Positions 1-10,359 of a DNA stretch of 64,000 nt are shown here, piece by piece. The translations under genes were made by a program, and so were the position numbers. The DNA lies in the NCBI RefSeq assembly GCF_026625845.1, contig NZ_CP113066.1:2294001-2358000 (forward strand), read 5' to 3'. This DNA comes from Agrococcus sp. SL85 (lineage in GTDB: Bacteria > Actinomycetota > Actinomycetes > Actinomycetales > Microbacteriaceae). Under the pieces are notes generated by a model. That model was not told where the DNA came from. It ran no database searches and saw only the letters and a program-made list of their open reading frames with translations. Within the stretch, counting starts at the first letter, position 1. Each line of letters starts with the position of its first letter.

Positions 1-894
1 CTCCTGCGCTTCGCAGGTGGGCTGCACGTGATCTCGAGCCGCGTCGCGGTCGAGAGCGAGCTGGGCAGCGCATCGGTCGCGCGCCGGCTCGCGAAGAGCA
101 TCCTGGAGCTGTACGGCATCCGGCCGGAGATCGCGCGGATCTCGTCGTCGTCGAACCGGACGAGCGGCGCGTACCTCGTGCGCGTCATCGCCGAGGGCGA
201 GACCCTCGCGCGCCAGACGGGCCTCATGGACGCACGTCGCCGCCCCGTGCGCGGCCTGCCGAACAAGGTCACGACGGGCTCGCTCGAGGACCTCGCGGGC
301 ATCTGGCGCGGCGCCTTCCTCGCGCAGGGCACGCTCAGCGACCCCGGCCGCTCGGCCGCGCTCGAGGTGGCCTGCCCGGGCAACGAGGCCGCGATGGCGC
401 TCGTCGGCGCCGCCGGGCGCCTCGGCATCCCGGCGAAGTCCCGCGAGGTGCGCGGCGCCCACCGCGTCGTGATCCGCGAGGGCGAGCCGATCTCGCGCAT
501 GCTCACGACGATGGGCGCGCACGAGACGGTCCAGGCGTGGGCGGAGCTGCGCCAGCGCCGCGAGGTGCGCGCCACCGCCAACCGCCTCGTGAACTTCGAC
601 GACGCGAACCTGCGCAGGAGCGCCCAGGCGGCGGTCGCCGCGTGCGCGCGCATCGAGCGCGCGCTCGAGATCCTCGGCCCGGAGGTGCCCGAGCACCTCG
701 CGTACGCCGGCCGCCTGCGGCTCGAGCACCGCGACGCGAGCCTCGACGAGCTGGGCCACCTCGCGAGCCCCACGATGACGAAGGACGCCGTCGCGGGTCG
801 CATCCGCCGCCTCCTCGCGATGGCCGACCGCGCCGCGCAGGACCAGGGCATCCCGAGCACGGAGGACGCCGTGCCCGAGGACCTCGACGCCTGA
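1..894 (+). CDS. whiA: WhiA DNA-binding protein, 3' part
   Basis: The reading frame is already open at base 1, and the residues before the first in-frame GTG (LLRFAGGLH) match the family, so the gene enters from outside the window and about 297 C-terminal residues are visible. WhiA is a conserved Gram-positive regulator with a LAGLIDADG-like N-terminal region and a C-terminal helix-turn-helix; it controls sporulation septation in Streptomyces and division-related functions elsewhere. The signature C-terminal block is present: [14 protein letters not shown], then [19 protein letters not shown] and [14 protein letters not shown]. It normally follows rapZ and yvcK and precedes the gapA operon, which fits this position. 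Confidence 0.95.
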   Translation, partial: LLRFAGGLHVISSRVAVESELGSASVARRLAKSILELYGIRPEIARISSSSNRTSGAYLVRVIAEGETLARQTGLMDARRRPVRGLPNKVTTGSLEDLAGIWRGAFLAQGTLSDPGRSAALEVACPGNEAAMALVGAAGRLGIPAKSREVRGAHRVVIREGEPISRMLTTMGAHETVQAWAELRQRREVRATANRLVNFDDANLRRSAQAAVAACARIERALEILGPEVPEHLAYAGRLRLEHRDASLDELGHLASPTMTKDAVAGRIRRLLAMADRAAQDQGIPSTEDAVPEDLDA

Positions 895-951
895 GCACCT
901 GGTCGTCTGCGGACGTCCAGGCCGCTCCGATCCCGCGCATCCTCGCGCGGA

Positions 952-957
952 TAGGAT
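952..957 (+). promoter_or_regulatory. -10 element of sodA
   Basis: TAGGAT within GCGCGGATAGGATCG; predicted transcription start near 964, leaving a leader of about 45 nt. No clear -35 is visible. Confidence 0.5.
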
Positions 958-972
958 CGAGACGACCGTGAT

Positions 973-990
973 GCGCGCGAGATCGCGCGC
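973..990 (+). promoter_or_regulatory. Hairpin in sodA leader
   Basis: GCGCGCG (973-979) pairs with CGCGCGC (984-990) around a 4-nt loop. It ends 5 nt before the likely Shine-Dalgarno AGGAG (996-1000). It could modulate access to the ribosome binding site; this is inference from position only. Confidence 0.35.
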
Positions 991-1008
991 GAGTGAGGAG
1001 AACCGGAC

Positions 1009-1632
1009 ATGACCGTGTACACCCTTCCCGACCTGCCCTACGACTACGCGGCGCTCGAGCCCCACATCTCCGCGAAGATCATGGAGCTGCACCACGACAA
1101 GCACCACAAGGCGTACGTCGACGGCGCGAACACGGCGCTCGAGAAGCTCCAGGCAGCGCGCGACGCCGACGACTTCGGCGCGATCAACAAGCTCGAGAAG
1201 GACCTCGCGTTCAACCTCGGCGGCCACACGAACCACACCGTCTTCTGGAACAACCTCTCCGGCGACGGCGGCGGCGAGCCCGAGGGCGAACTGCAGGCGG
1301 CGATCGTCGAGTTCTTCGGCGGCTTCGCGAAGTTCCAGGCGCACTTCACCGCCAACGCCACGGGCATCCAGGGCTCCGGCTGGTCGGTGCTCGCGTGGGA
1401 CTCCGTGGCCGAGCGCCTCAACGTCTTCCAGCTCTTCGACCAGCAGGGCAACGTGCCGGTCGGCGCCCACCCGATCCTCATGCTCGACATGTGGGAGCAC
1501 GCGTTCTACCTCGACTACCTCAACGTCAAGGCGGACTACGTGCAGGCCTTCTGGCAGATCGCGAACTGGCAGGACGCGCAGGCCCGCTTCGACGCGGCGA
1601 AGGCCCAGACCTCGGGCCTCATCGTCCGCTGA
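1009..1632 (+). CDS. sodA: Superoxide dismutase (Mn/Fe)
   Basis: This 207-residue cytoplasmic enzyme dismutates superoxide to oxygen and hydrogen peroxide. Metal ligands typical of the Fe/Mn family are visible: His28 in MELHHDKHH, His76 in HTNHTVFW, and Asp160 and His164 in DMWEHAFYLDYLN. Length is normal. An AGGAG ribosome binding site lies 8 nt before the ATG. The gene sits between whiA and gapA with its own promoter and a strong terminator, so it appears monocistronic. Sequence alone does not settle Mn versus Fe; Gram-positive homologues are most often annotated as Mn. Confidence 0.95.
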   Translation: MTVYTLPDLPYDYAALEPHISAKIMELHHDKHHKAYVDGANTALEKLQAARDADDFGAINKLEKDLAFNLGGHTNHTVFWNNLSGDGGGEPEGELQAAIVEFFGGFAKFQAHFTANATGIQGSGWSVLAWDSVAERLNVFQLFDQQGNVPVGAHPILMLDMWEHAFYLDYLNVKADYVQAFWQIANWQDAQARFDAAKAQTSGLIVR

Positions 1633-1655
1633 CCCCCAACGTCACCCAGTGACCC

Positions 1656-1683
1656 GGAGCCCCGGGCATCGGCCCGGGGCTCC
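1656..1683 (+). terminator. Rho-independent-type hairpin after sodA
   Basis: GGAGCCCCGGGC (1656-1667) pairs perfectly with GCCCGGGGCTCC (1672-1683), 4-nt loop; no long U tract, as usual in high-GC actinobacteria. It leaves only 30 nt before gapA. Confidence 0.75.
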
Positions 1684-1713
1684 TTCCACCCCCGACAGTC
1701 AGGAACCCACCCC

Positions 1714-2728
<1,015 letters not shown>

Positions 2729-2733
2729 CCCGC

Positions 2734-3945
2734 ATGGCGATCCGCACGCTCGACAGCCTCGGCGACCTCGCCGGGCGCACGGTCCTCATCCGGTGCGACC
2801 TCAACGTCCCGCTCGAGGACGGCCGCATCGCCGACGAGGGCCGCATCGTGGCCTCGCTGCCCACCCTCCGCACCCTGCTCGAGCAGGGCGCGAAGGTGGT
2901 GGCGATGTCGCACCTCGGCCGCCCCAAGGGCGAGCCCGAGGCGCGCTACTCGCTCGCTCCTGTCGCGGCACGCCTCGGCGAGCTGCTCGGCCAGGAGGTC
3001 GCCTTCGCGACCGACACGGTCGGCGAGGACGCGCAGCGCGTGCGGATCGCCCTGCAGGACGGGCAGCTCGCGCTGCTCGAGAACCTGCGCTTCGACCCCC
3101 GGGAGACCAGCAAGGACGCCGCCGAGCGCGCGGCCTTCGCCGCCGAGCTCGCCGCGGGCGCCGACGCCTTCGTCTCGGACGGCTTCGGCGTCGTCCACCG
3201 CAAGCAGGCCTCGGTCTTCGAGGTCGCCCAGGCGCTGCCCAGCGCCGCGGGCCTGCTCGTGGCCAAGGAGCTCGAGGTGCTCTCGCGCCTCACCGAGTCG
3301 CCCGAGCGCCCCTACGCGGTCGTGCTGGGCGGCTCGAAGGTCTCCGACAAGCTCGGCGTCATCGAGCACCTGCTGCCCCGCGTCGACACGCTCGTCGTCG
3401 GCGGCGGCATGCTCTTCACCTTCCTCAAGGCGCTCGGCCACGACGTGGCCTCGAGCCTGCTCGAGGAGGACCAGGTCGAGCGGGTGCTCGGCTACATGAA
3501 GCAGGCCGAGGACCTCGGCGTGCGGCTGCTGCTCCCGACCGACGTCGTCGTCGCGGAGTCGTTCGGCGCGGACGCCGCGCACGAGACGGTCGCGGCCGAC
3601 GCGATCGGCGACTCCCGCTTCGGCGCCGCCGGCCTCGGGCTCGACATCGGCCCCGACTCCGCCGCGGCCTTCGCCGAGGCGATCCGCGGCGCGAGGACGG
3701 TCTTCTGGAACGGCCCCATGGGCGTGTTCGAGCTGCCCGCCTTCGCGCACGGCACGAAGGCGGTCGCCGAGGCGCTCACCGAGGTCGACGGCCTCGCGGT
3801 CGTCGGCGGCGGCGACTCGGCCGCCGCGGTGCGCCGCCTCGGCTTCGAGGACGCGCAGTTCGGCCACATCTCGACCGGCGGCGGTGCGAGCCTCGAGTTC
3901 CTCGAGGGCGCCCGCCTCCCTGGACTGGAGGTTCTCGGATGGTGA
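2734..3945 (+). CDS. pgk: Phosphoglycerate kinase
   Basis: This 403-residue cytoplasmic enzyme transfers phosphate from 1,3-bisphosphoglycerate to ADP. Typical blocks run in order: [11 protein letters not shown] near the N terminus, [39 protein letters not shown], and the nucleotide-binding glycine stretch [11 protein letters not shown] with [15 protein letters not shown] at the C terminus. The ATG lies 5 nt after the gapA stop and has no clear ribosome binding site of its own, so translation is probably coupled to gapA. It overlaps tpiA by 7 nt. Confidence 0.96.
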   Translation: MAIRTLDSLGDLAGRTVLIRCDLNVPLEDGRIADEGRIVASLPTLRTLLEQGAKVVAMSHLGRPKGEPEARYSLAPVAARLGELLGQEVAFATDTVGEDAQRVRIALQDGQLALLENLRFDPRETSKDAAERAAFAAELAAGADAFVSDGFGVVHRKQASVFEVAQALPSAAGLLVAKELEVLSRLTESPERPYAVVLGGSKVSDKLGVIEHLLPRVDTLVVGGGMLFTFLKALGHDVASSLLEEDQVERVLGYMKQAEDLGVRLLLPTDVVVAESFGADAAHETVAADAIGDSRFGAAGLGLDIGPDSAAAFAEAIRGARTVFWNGPMGVFELPAFAHGTKAVAEALTEVDGLAVVGGGDSAAAVRRLGFEDAQFGHISTGGGASLEFLEGARLPGLEVLGW

Positions 3946-4724
3946 CCCGCATCCCCCTCATCGCCGGCAACTGGAAGCTCAACCAGGACCACCTGCAGGC
4001 CATCGCGCTCGTGCAGAAGCTCGCCTGGACGCTGCAGGACGCCAAGCACGACCACGCGGCGACGGAGGTGGCGGTGTTCCCGCCGTTCACCGACCTGCGC
4101 AGCGTGCAGACGCTCATCTCCGCCGAGCGGTTCGAGCTGCGCTTCGGCGCGCAGGACGTCTCGCAGCACGAGTCGGGCGCGCACACGGGCGAGGTCGCGG
4201 CCTCGATGCTCGCGAAGCTCGAGTGCTCGTACGTGATCGTCGGCCACTCGGAGCGCCGCCAGGACCACGGCGAGACCGATCCGATCGTGGGGCGGAAGGC
4301 CGCTGCGGCCCTCCGCGCCGGCGTCGTGCCCGTGATCTGCGTGGGCGAGACCGCCGAGGACCTCGAGACCCACGGCGCCTCCGCGGTGCCCGTGCAGCAG
4401 CTGCGCGACGTGCTGGCCGAGCTGCCGGAGTCCGGCGAGATCGTCGTCGCCTACGAGCCCGTGTGGGCGATCGGCTCCGGCCAGGCGGCCACCGCCGACC
4501 AGGCCCAGCAGGTGTGCCAGGCGCTCCGCGCGACGATCGCGGAGGTCCGCGGCGACGAGGCGGCAGCGGCGACGCGCATCCTCTACGGCGGCTCGGTGAA
4601 GTCGGGCAACATCGCCGGCTTCATGCGCGAGCCCGACGTCGACGGCGCGCTCGTCGGCGGCGCGAGCCTCGACGCTGCGGAGTTCGCGGCGATCGCGCGC
4701 TTCCGGAGCCACGTCGGCACCTGA
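3939..4724 (+). CDS. tpiA: Triosephosphate isomerase
   Basis: This 261-residue enzyme interconverts dihydroxyacetone phosphate and glyceraldehyde 3-phosphate. Conserved active-site blocks are present: GNWKLN (catalytic Lys), VIVGHSERR (catalytic His), [14 protein letters not shown] (catalytic Glu) and [11 protein letters not shown] (phosphate-binding loop). The ATG at 3939 is preferred because GGAGG lies 7 nt upstream; a GTG at 3942 is the alternative. It overlaps the end of pgk, so expression is coupled. Confidence 0.96.
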   Translation: MVTRIPLIAGNWKLNQDHLQAIALVQKLAWTLQDAKHDHAATEVAVFPPFTDLRSVQTLISAERFELRFGAQDVSQHESGAHTGEVAASMLAKLECSYVIVGHSERRQDHGETDPIVGRKAAAALRAGVVPVICVGETAEDLETHGASAVPVQQLRDVLAELPESGEIVVAYEPVWAIGSGQAATADQAQQVCQALRATIAEVRGDEAAAATRILYGGSVKSGNIAGFMREPDVDGALVGGASLDAAEFAAIARFRSHVGT

Positions 4725-4742
4725 TCGGGCGACCGGTCCACG

Positions 4743-4780
4743 GCAGGCCGAAGGCCCTCCCGCCCCACGGGAAGGCCTGC
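4743..4780 (+). terminator. Probable terminator after tpiA
   Basis: Outer stem GCAGGCC (4743-4749) with GGCCTGC (4774-4780), inner CCCG/CGGG pairing. It ends just before the secG -10, so the glycolytic message may stop here in part. Confidence 0.5.
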
Positions 4781-4782
4781 GG

Positions 4783-4788
4783 TAGACT
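4783..4788 (+). promoter_or_regulatory. -10 element for secG-rbpA
   Basis: TAGACT in CGGTAGACTGC, about 48 nt before the secG GTG; predicted start near 4795. Confidence 0.45.
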
Positions 4789-4836
4789 GCCCGTTGCACT
4801 TGACGCGGCTCGGCCGCGGAATCGGAAAGAGGGCTC

Positions 4837-5085
4837 GTGGAGATTCTCCAGATCATCATGCAGGTGATCCTCGGCATCACGTCGGTGCTGCTGACGCTGT
4901 TCATCCTGCTGCACAAGGGTCGCGGCGGCGGCCTGAGCGACATGTTCGGCGGCGGCGTCACGTCGTCGCTCGGCGCCTCGGGCGTCGCGGAGCGCAACCT
5001 GAACACGCTCACGGTCGTCATCAGCCTCGCCTGGCTGGCGTCGATCGTCGTGCTCGGGCTCATCACGAAGTTCGCGAGCATCTGA
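4837..5085 (+). CDS. secG: Preprotein translocase subunit SecG
   Basis: This 82-residue protein has two membrane helices (about 5-22 and 58-78) flanking a glycine-rich loop LLHKGRGGGLSDMFGGG, the hallmark of SecG. It is an accessory subunit of the SecYEG channel in the cytoplasmic membrane. It follows tpiA as in most actinobacteria and overlaps rbpA by one base (TGATG), implying coupled translation. GTG start after an A/G-rich stretch. Confidence 0.95.
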   Translation: MEILQIIMQVILGITSVLLTLFILLHKGRGGGLSDMFGGGVTSSLGASGVAERNLNTLTVVISLAWLASIVVLGLITKFASI

Positions 5086-5441
5086 TGGCCTCCGGAGGCA
5101 GCGCGATCCGCGGCTCGCGCGTCGGCGCGGGCCCCATGGGCGAGCAGGACCGGGGCTTCCACGCCGAGCGCGTGGCGATCTCGTACTGGGACGCGATGGG
5201 CAACGAGACCGTCCGCTACTTCGCGGCCGACCTCCCCGAAGAGGACATCCCCGAGGTCATCGACTCGCCCTCGACCGGCCTGCCCGCGGGCCGCGACAAG
5301 GCGAACCCGCCGCAGGTCGCGAAGAACGAGCCCTACAAGACGCACCTCGCCTACGTGAAGGAGCGTCGCACGCCCGAGGAGGCGACGCAGCTGCTCGACG
5401 AGGCCCTGCAGAAGCTCCGCGGGAGCGAGGGCCGCGCCTAG
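5085..5441 (+). CDS. rbpA: RNA polymerase-binding protein RbpA
   Basis: This 118-residue actinobacterial factor binds the sigma subunit and the beta-subunit region of RNA polymerase and stabilises open complexes. Recognisable features are the N-terminal AIRGSRVGAGPMGE, the core FHAERVAISYWDAMGNETVRYFA, and the sigma-interaction helix near the C terminus, PYKTHLAYVKERRTPEEATQ. It lacks the Cys residues of the Zn-binding Streptomyces form and so resembles the zinc-free mycobacterial type. Last gene of the operon; followed by a 25-bp hairpin. Confidence 0.95.
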   Translation: MASGGSAIRGSRVGAGPMGEQDRGFHAERVAISYWDAMGNETVRYFAADLPEEDIPEVIDSPSTGLPAGRDKANPPQVAKNEPYKTHLAYVKERRTPEEATQLLDEALQKLRGSEGRA

Positions 5442-5450
5442 GCTGCGAGC

Positions 5451-5503
5451 CACCACGACGCAGCGGCCGTCCTCCTCGGGAGGGCGGCCGCTGCGTCGTG
5501 GTG
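5451..5503. terminator. Strong bidirectional terminator, rbpA/pgl
   Basis: A perfect 19-bp stem (5451-5469 with 5485-5503) is extended inward by a T-G pair and CCTCC/GGAGG around a 3-nt loop. It lies between convergent rbpA and pgl, so it can end transcripts from both sides. Confidence 0.85.
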
Positions 5504-5511
5504 CGGGCGCG

Positions 5512-6216
5512 TCAGGCGACGAGCGAGGCGGCGTCCGCGTCGGCGAGCAGGAGCGTCTCGACTCGGCCTCGCGCGTGCGCCACGGGTGCCTCCGACGGCG
5601 CGGCATCGCTCAGCGCGAGCCGCACGGCCTCTGCCTTGTCGGCGCCCGCGACGACGAGCCACGTGCGCTCGGAGGCCGCGATGGCGTCGAGCGTGAACGA
5701 CAGCCGCTCGGGCGGCGGCTTGGGGGAGTCGCGCACGGCGATGATGCGCGCGCCGGCCTCCGCGACGCCAGGCAGGCCGGGGAAGAGCGACGCGATGTGC
5801 GCATCGGGGCCGACGCCGAGCAGCGTCACGTCGATGCCGCCCAGGTGCTCGAGGAGCGCGGTCGCCTGCAGCGCCGCCTGGTCGAGCGTGCCGGAGCCCG
5901 CGGCGGGCAGCTCGTGCACGTGGGTCGCGGGGATCGGGATCCGATCGAGCAGGGCCTCGCGCGCCTGGACGGCGTTGCGGTCACCGGAGCCAGCCTCGAC
6001 GAAGCGCTCGTCGCTCCAGGTGACGTGCACGTGCGACCAGTCCACCGGCCGGTCGACGAGCGCGGCGAGCAGCTCGATGCCCACCGTGCCGCCCGTCACG
6101 GCGACGACGGCGCGCCCGCGCGCCGTGATCGCGTCGCCGATCGCCCGCACGAGGCGGTCGGCCGCGTCCGCGACGAGCGCGGCGCGATCGGGGGAGACGT
6201 GCAGCTGCGCGCTCAT
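5512..6216 (-). CDS. pgl: 6-phosphogluconolactonase
   Basis: This 234-residue enzyme hydrolyses 6-phosphogluconolactone to 6-phosphogluconate, the second oxidative pentose-phosphate step. The glucosamine-6-phosphate isomerase-like fold is indicated by VAVTGGTVGIELL near residue 40, the block WSDERFV, and LLGVGPDAHIASLFPG in the middle. The catalytic His in GPDAHIASLFPG corresponds to the family GxDGHxASLFP. It is the last gene of the operon and overlaps opcA by 4 nt. Confidence 0.93.
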   Translation of the reverse strand: MSAQLHVSPDRAALVADAADRLVRAIGDAITARGRAVVAVTGGTVGIELLAALVDRPVDWSHVHVTWSDERFVEAGSGDRNAVQAREALLDRIPIPATHVHELPAAGSGTLDQAALQATALLEHLGGIDVTLLGVGPDAHIASLFPGLPGVAEAGARIIAVRDSPKPPPERLSFTLDAIAASERTWLVVAGADKAEAVRLALSDAAPSEAPVAHARGRVETLLLADADAASLVA

Positions 6217-7151
6217 GCCGCGAGCTCCGCGATCTCGAGCAGCACCTGGCGATACATGTCGTCGGGATCGAGCTTGCGCAGCTCCTCGGCCAGCTGGTCC
6301 TCGAGGCCGCGCGTCGAGAGCGCGACGTGGTGCTCGGGCTGGCCCGGCTGCTCGAGGATGCCGACGGAGTCGCGCACGCGCGTGAGCGACGAGGGGCCGC
6401 TCTCGCGGTGCAGCTCGACGGCGTGGAGGCCGCTCGCGCCCACGGGCGCGTCGCCCGCGTCCTCGAGCGCCACGTCGATGCCGAGCCGCAGCCGCAGCCA
6501 CGCCGCCATGAGGTGCGTCGATGGGTTGCCGAGGTCGCCGGAGACCCTGCCGGAGGCGACGGGCTCGAACGGCGGCTGGTCGAGGAGGGCCGCGAGGTGC
6601 GCGCGCCAGTTCGTGAGCCGCGTCCACGCGAGGTCGGTGTCGCCGGGCGCGTAGCAGTCCGCGAGGCCGAGGATCGCCGCGCGCGGGTCGCGCTGCTTCG
6701 CCGAGTCGGTGATGCGGCGCTGCGCGATCTGCCCGAGCTGCGAGCCCGAGGGGAGCGTCGGCATGAACGAGGGCCACCACGCCACGACCGGCGCGTCCGG
6801 CAGCAGCAGGCCCTGCACGATGCCGAGCAGGTGGCTGCCGAGCTCGCCGTAGCACTGCAGCAGCACGACCTCGCTCGCGCCCGCGTCGGCGCCGACGCGC
6901 AGCTCGGCGTCGAGGCGAGGCTCCTCGCCCGCGTTCACGTGGTCGGGGTTCCGCGAGACGACGATGACGCGCATGGGGTGCTCGCGCGAGGCGGCGTTCG
7001 CAGCCCGGATCGCCTCCTCCTCGGCACCGATCTGCGTGTGGACGACGAGCGTGAGCACGCGGCCGAGCGCGACGACGCCGCCCTCGTCGCGCATCTCGAG
7101 CATGCGCTTCTGGACCTCGGCGGTCGAGGTGCGGCTGAGTCGGATGATCAC
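6213..7151 (-). CDS. opcA: Glucose-6-phosphate dehydrogenase assembly protein OpcA
   Basis: This 312-residue protein matches the OpcA family, first described in cyanobacteria as a redox-responsive allosteric partner of Zwf and nearly always beside zwf in actinobacteria. The GTG start at 7151 overlaps the zwf stop by 4 nt, giving MIIRLSRTSTAEVQKRMLEM at the N terminus. Conserved patches include VVLLQCYGELGSHL, PVVAWWPSFMPTLPSGSQLG and DLAWTRLTNWR. It lies between zwf and pgl, consistent with a stoichiometric role in the oxidative branch. Confidence 0.93.
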   Translation of the reverse strand: MIIRLSRTSTAEVQKRMLEMRDEGGVVALGRVLTLVVHTQIGAEEEAIRAANAASREHPMRVIVVSRNPDHVNAGEEPRLDAELRVGADAGASEVVLLQCYGELGSHLLGIVQGLLLPDAPVVAWWPSFMPTLPSGSQLGQIAQRRITDSAKQRDPRAAILGLADCYAPGDTDLAWTRLTNWRAHLAALLDQPPFEPVASGRVSGDLGNPSTHLMAAWLRLRLGIDVALEDAGDAPVGASGLHAVELHRESGPSSLTRVRDSVGILEQPGQPEHHVALSTRGLEDQLAEELRKLDPDDMYRQVLLEIAELAA

Positions 7152-8767
7152 GGGCGCCTCCAGTGCCTGCCGTCGCGCTCGAGCAGCTCGTGGGCGCTCC
7201 GCGGCCCCCACGAGCCGGGCTCGTACTGCTCCACCGGGCCGCCGGCGGCGTCCCAGTGCTCCTCGATGGGGTCGAGGATGCGCCACGAGAGCTCGACCTC
7301 CTCGTGCCGAGGGAAGAGCGGGGGATCGCCGAGCAGCACGTCGAGGATGAGGCGCTCGTAGGCCTCCGGGCTCTCCTCGGTGAAGGCGTGGCCGTAGCCG
7401 AAGTCCATCGTCACGTCGCGCACGTGCATGCCGGGCCCCGGCACCTTCGAGCCGAAGCGCATCGAGACGCCCTCGTCGGGCTGCACGCGGATGACGAGCG
7501 CGTTCTCGCCCATCGTGCGCAGGTCCGAGGCGTCGAAGAGGTACTGCGATGCGCGCTTGAAGACGATCGCGATCTCGGTCACGCGGCGGCCGAGGCGCTT
7601 GCCGGCCCGGAGGTAGAACGGCACGCCCGACCAGCGGCGGGTGTCGACCTCGAGCTTGATGGCCGCGTAGGTCTCGGTGGCCGAGTCGGGGCGCATGCCG
7701 TCCTCGTCGAGGAAGCCCTTGACGAACGAGCCGCCGTGCCAGCCGCCGCCGTACTGGCCGCGCGCGGTCGACTCGGCGAGCGGACCCGGCACGCGGGCGG
7801 CGCGCAGCACCTTCTCCTTCTCGAGCCGCAGGTCGGCGGCGTCGAACGAGAGCGGCTCCTCCATCGCCGTGAGGGCGAAGAGCTGCAGCAGGTGGTTCTG
7901 GATGACGTCGCGCGCGGCGCCGATGCCGTCGTAGTAGCCGGCCCGGCCGCCCACCCCGATGTCCTCGGCCATCGTGATCTGCACGTGGTCGATGTGGTTC
8001 GCGTTCCAGATCGGCTCCCACAGCGCGTTCGCGAAGCGCAGGGCGAGGATGTTCTGGACGGTCTCCTTGCCTAGGTAGTGGTCGATGCGGAACACGCTGT
8101 CGGGCGGGAAGACCGACTCGACGACCTCGTTGAGCTCGCGCGCCGAGGCGAGGTCGTGCCCGAACGGCTTCTCGATCACGACGCGCCGCCAGCGGTCGCC
8201 GTCGGCCTTCGCGAGGCCCGAGCGCTTCAGCTGCTGCGTGACGAGCGGGAAGGCCTTCGGCGGGATCGAGAGGTAGAAGGCGTGGTTGCCCATGGTGCCG
8301 CGGCTCTCGTCGAGCTCGGCGAGCACCTCGGCGAGCCGGTCGAAGGCCGCGTCGTCGTCGAAGTCGCCCGTGACGAACCGGATGCCCTCGGAGAGCTGCC
8401 GCCACACCGACTCGCGGAAGGTCGTGCGAGCGTGCTGCTGCACCGCCTCGCGCACGATGTCGGCGAACTGCTCGTGCGTCCAGTCGCGGCGGCCGAAGCC
8501 GACGAGGCCGAAGCCGGGCGGCAGGAGGCCGCGGTTCGCGAGGTCGTACACGGCCGGCAGCAGCTTCTTGCGCGCGAGGTCGCCCGTGACGCCGAAGAAC
8601 GTCATCGCGTTCGGACCGGGGATGCGCGTGAGCCGCTGATCGGAGGGGTCGCGGAGCGGGTTGACGCCAGGACCGACGGGCGCAGGGCCGATGGGCGCAG
8701 GAGCGACCTGCGCCGGCCCCACCGGGGCCGCCGGAGCGGCCCCGGTGGTCGCGGGCTCGGCGGTCAC
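7148..8767 (-). CDS. zwf: Glucose-6-phosphate 1-dehydrogenase
   Basis: The protein oxidises glucose 6-phosphate to 6-phosphogluconolactone with NADP. FGVTGDLARKKLLPAVYDL is the dinucleotide-binding motif and FRIDHYLGKETVQNILALR carries the catalytic signature. With the GTG at 8767 the product is 539 residues, longer than usual at the N terminus by a Pro/Ala/Gly-rich tail with repeated P-A-P-(I/V)-G-P units (residues 10-35). The start was chosen because it overlaps the pgi stop by 4 nt; a start nearer NPLRDPSDQRL would give the usual length. Confidence 0.94.
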   Translation of the reverse strand: MTAEPATTGAAPAAPVGPAQVAPAPIGPAPVGPGVNPLRDPSDQRLTRIPGPNAMTFFGVTGDLARKKLLPAVYDLANRGLLPPGFGLVGFGRRDWTHEQFADIVREAVQQHARTTFRESVWRQLSEGIRFVTGDFDDDAAFDRLAEVLAELDESRGTMGNHAFYLSIPPKAFPLVTQQLKRSGLAKADGDRWRRVVIEKPFGHDLASARELNEVVESVFPPDSVFRIDHYLGKETVQNILALRFANALWEPIWNANHIDHVQITMAEDIGVGGRAGYYDGIGAARDVIQNHLLQLFALTAMEEPLSFDAADLRLEKEKVLRAARVPGPLAESTARGQYGGGWHGGSFVKGFLDEDGMRPDSATETYAAIKLEVDTRRWSGVPFYLRAGKRLGRRVTEIAIVFKRASQYLFDASDLRTMGENALVIRVQPDEGVSMRFGSKVPGPGMHVRDVTMDFGYGHAFTEESPEAYERLILDVLLGDPPLFPRHEEVELSWRILDPIEEHWDAAGGPVEQYEPGSWGPRSAHELLERDGRHWRRP

Positions 8768-10359
8768 CGCGCCGCGAGGGCGAGGAGCCGGTCGAGGCCC
8801 TCGTCGAGGTCGTCGAGCGTCAGCGTCAGCACGGGGCGGCCGTGCTCGGCGAGCACGCTCGCGTCGCCCGAGGCCTGCGCGCGGATGAGCTGGCCGAACG
8901 TGAACGGACGACCGGGGATCTCGAGCTCCTCGTGCGGGCGGCCCAGCAGCTGCAGGAAGACGCCGTTCGGCGTGCCGCCCTTGTGGTACTGCCCGGTCGA
9001 GTGCAGGAAGCGCGGCCCCCAGCCGAACGTGACCGGTCGGCCCGTGCGCGCCGCGAGGGCGGCGCGGAGCCGCTCGAAGCGCGGCTGGCCGATGCGGTCG
9101 AGGTAGGCGTGCACGGCCACGTAGCCGTCGTCGCCGAGCGCCGCGAGGAGCGCGTCGAGCGAGGCCTCCACGGTCGCCTTCGCGACCTCGGCGGTGCCGC
9201 GCACCTCGATCGAGCCGTCGACGGCCTCGGGCGCCGCCTCGGGCGCGAGGTCGTCGAGGAGGCCGCGGGCGGCGACCTTCGCCGACTCCACGTCGGGCTG
9301 GTCGAAGGGGTTGATGCCGAGCAGGCGCCCCGCGACTGCCGTCGCGAACTCCCACACGAGCAGCTGCGCACCGAGGGTGCCGGTGACCTCGACCTCGCCG
9401 GGCGCGACCTCGCGGGCGTCGCGCGGCGAGCCGACGAGGCGCACGACCTGCACGTCGGCGGCGCCGGAGCGCAGCTCGGGGGCGTCCTTCTCGAGCACGA
9501 CGGGCAGGATGCCCACGCCGTCCTTGCCCGTCGACTCCGCGATGAGCTGCTCGGCCCAGTCGCCGAGGCCCAGGATGTGGGTGCCGTCGGTGACGATGCC
9601 GAGCTTGTCGCGGAGCGGCATCGTGCCCGCGATGACCGCGGCCAGCCGGAGGCCCGGGTTGTCGTCCGCGTCCTCGCTGATCTCAGGCAGCGCCGCGATC
9701 GCCTCGTCGAGCAGCTCCGCGACGTCGACGCCCGCGAGGGCCGAGGGCACGATGCCGAAGGCGGTGAGCGCCGAGTAGCGGCCGCCGACGTCCGGGTCGG
9801 CGTTGAAGACGCGGTAGCCGGCCGCGCGGGCGTCCGCGTCGAGCGGGGAGCCGGGGTCGGTGACCACGACGATGCGCTCGGCCGGGTCGATGCCGGCCTC
9901 GCGGTACGCGGCCTCGAAGGCGCGGCGCTGGCTGTCGGTCTCGAGCGTCGAGCCCGACTTCGACGAGACGACGAGCGCCGTCGAGGCCAGGTGGTCCTTG
10001 AGCGCGCGGCGCACCTGGCCGGGCTCCGTCGAGTCGAGCACCGTGAGGCTCACGCCCTCGGTGCGCGTGATGACCTCGGGCGCGAGCGACGAGCCGCCCA
10101 TGCCGGCGAGCGCGATGCGGTCGACGCCCCGGGCGCGGAGCTCCTTGCGGAGCGCCTCGAGCTCGGGCAGCAGCTCGCGGGTGACCGAGGCCGCCTCGAC
10201 CCACCCCAGGCGGATCGACGCCTCGGGCTCGGCCGCCTCGCCCCAGAGCGTGGCGTCGCCCGAGACGATGCGGCCCGCGACGCCGTCGGCCACGAGCTGC
10301 GGCACGACGCGGTCGATGGCCTCCTGCGCGGGGCCGTCCGCGTGCAGCGTGAAGGTCAT
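8764..10359 (-). CDS. pgi: Glucose-6-phosphate isomerase
   Basis: This 531-residue enzyme interconverts glucose 6-phosphate and fructose 6-phosphate. Two SIS-type regions are visible: [15 protein letters not shown] and [16 protein letters not shown] in the first, and the C-terminal stretch [19 protein letters not shown] with the conserved His/Lys. It is the actinobacterial form that sits inside tkt-tal-pgi-zwf-opcA-pgl operons. The ATG overlaps the tal stop by 4 nt. Confidence 0.93.
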   Translation of the reverse strand: MTFTLHADGPAQEAIDRVVPQLVADGVAGRIVSGDATLWGEAAEPEASIRLGWVEAASVTRELLPELEALRKELRARGVDRIALAGMGGSSLAPEVITRTEGVSLTVLDSTEPGQVRRALKDHLASTALVVSSKSGSTLETDSQRRAFEAAYREAGIDPAERIVVVTDPGSPLDADARAAGYRVFNADPDVGGRYSALTAFGIVPSALAGVDVAELLDEAIAALPEISEDADDNPGLRLAAVIAGTMPLRDKLGIVTDGTHILGLGDWAEQLIAESTGKDGVGILPVVLEKDAPELRSGAADVQVVRLVGSPRDAREVAPGEVEVTGTLGAQLLVWEFATAVAGRLLGINPFDQPDVESAKVAARGLLDDLAPEAAPEAVDGSIEVRGTAEVAKATVEASLDALLAALGDDGYVAVHAYLDRIGQPRFERLRAALAARTGRPVTFGWGPRFLHSTGQYHKGGTPNGVFLQLLGRPHEELEIPGRPFTFGQLIRAQASGDASVLAEHGRPVLTLTLDDLDEGLDRLLALAAR

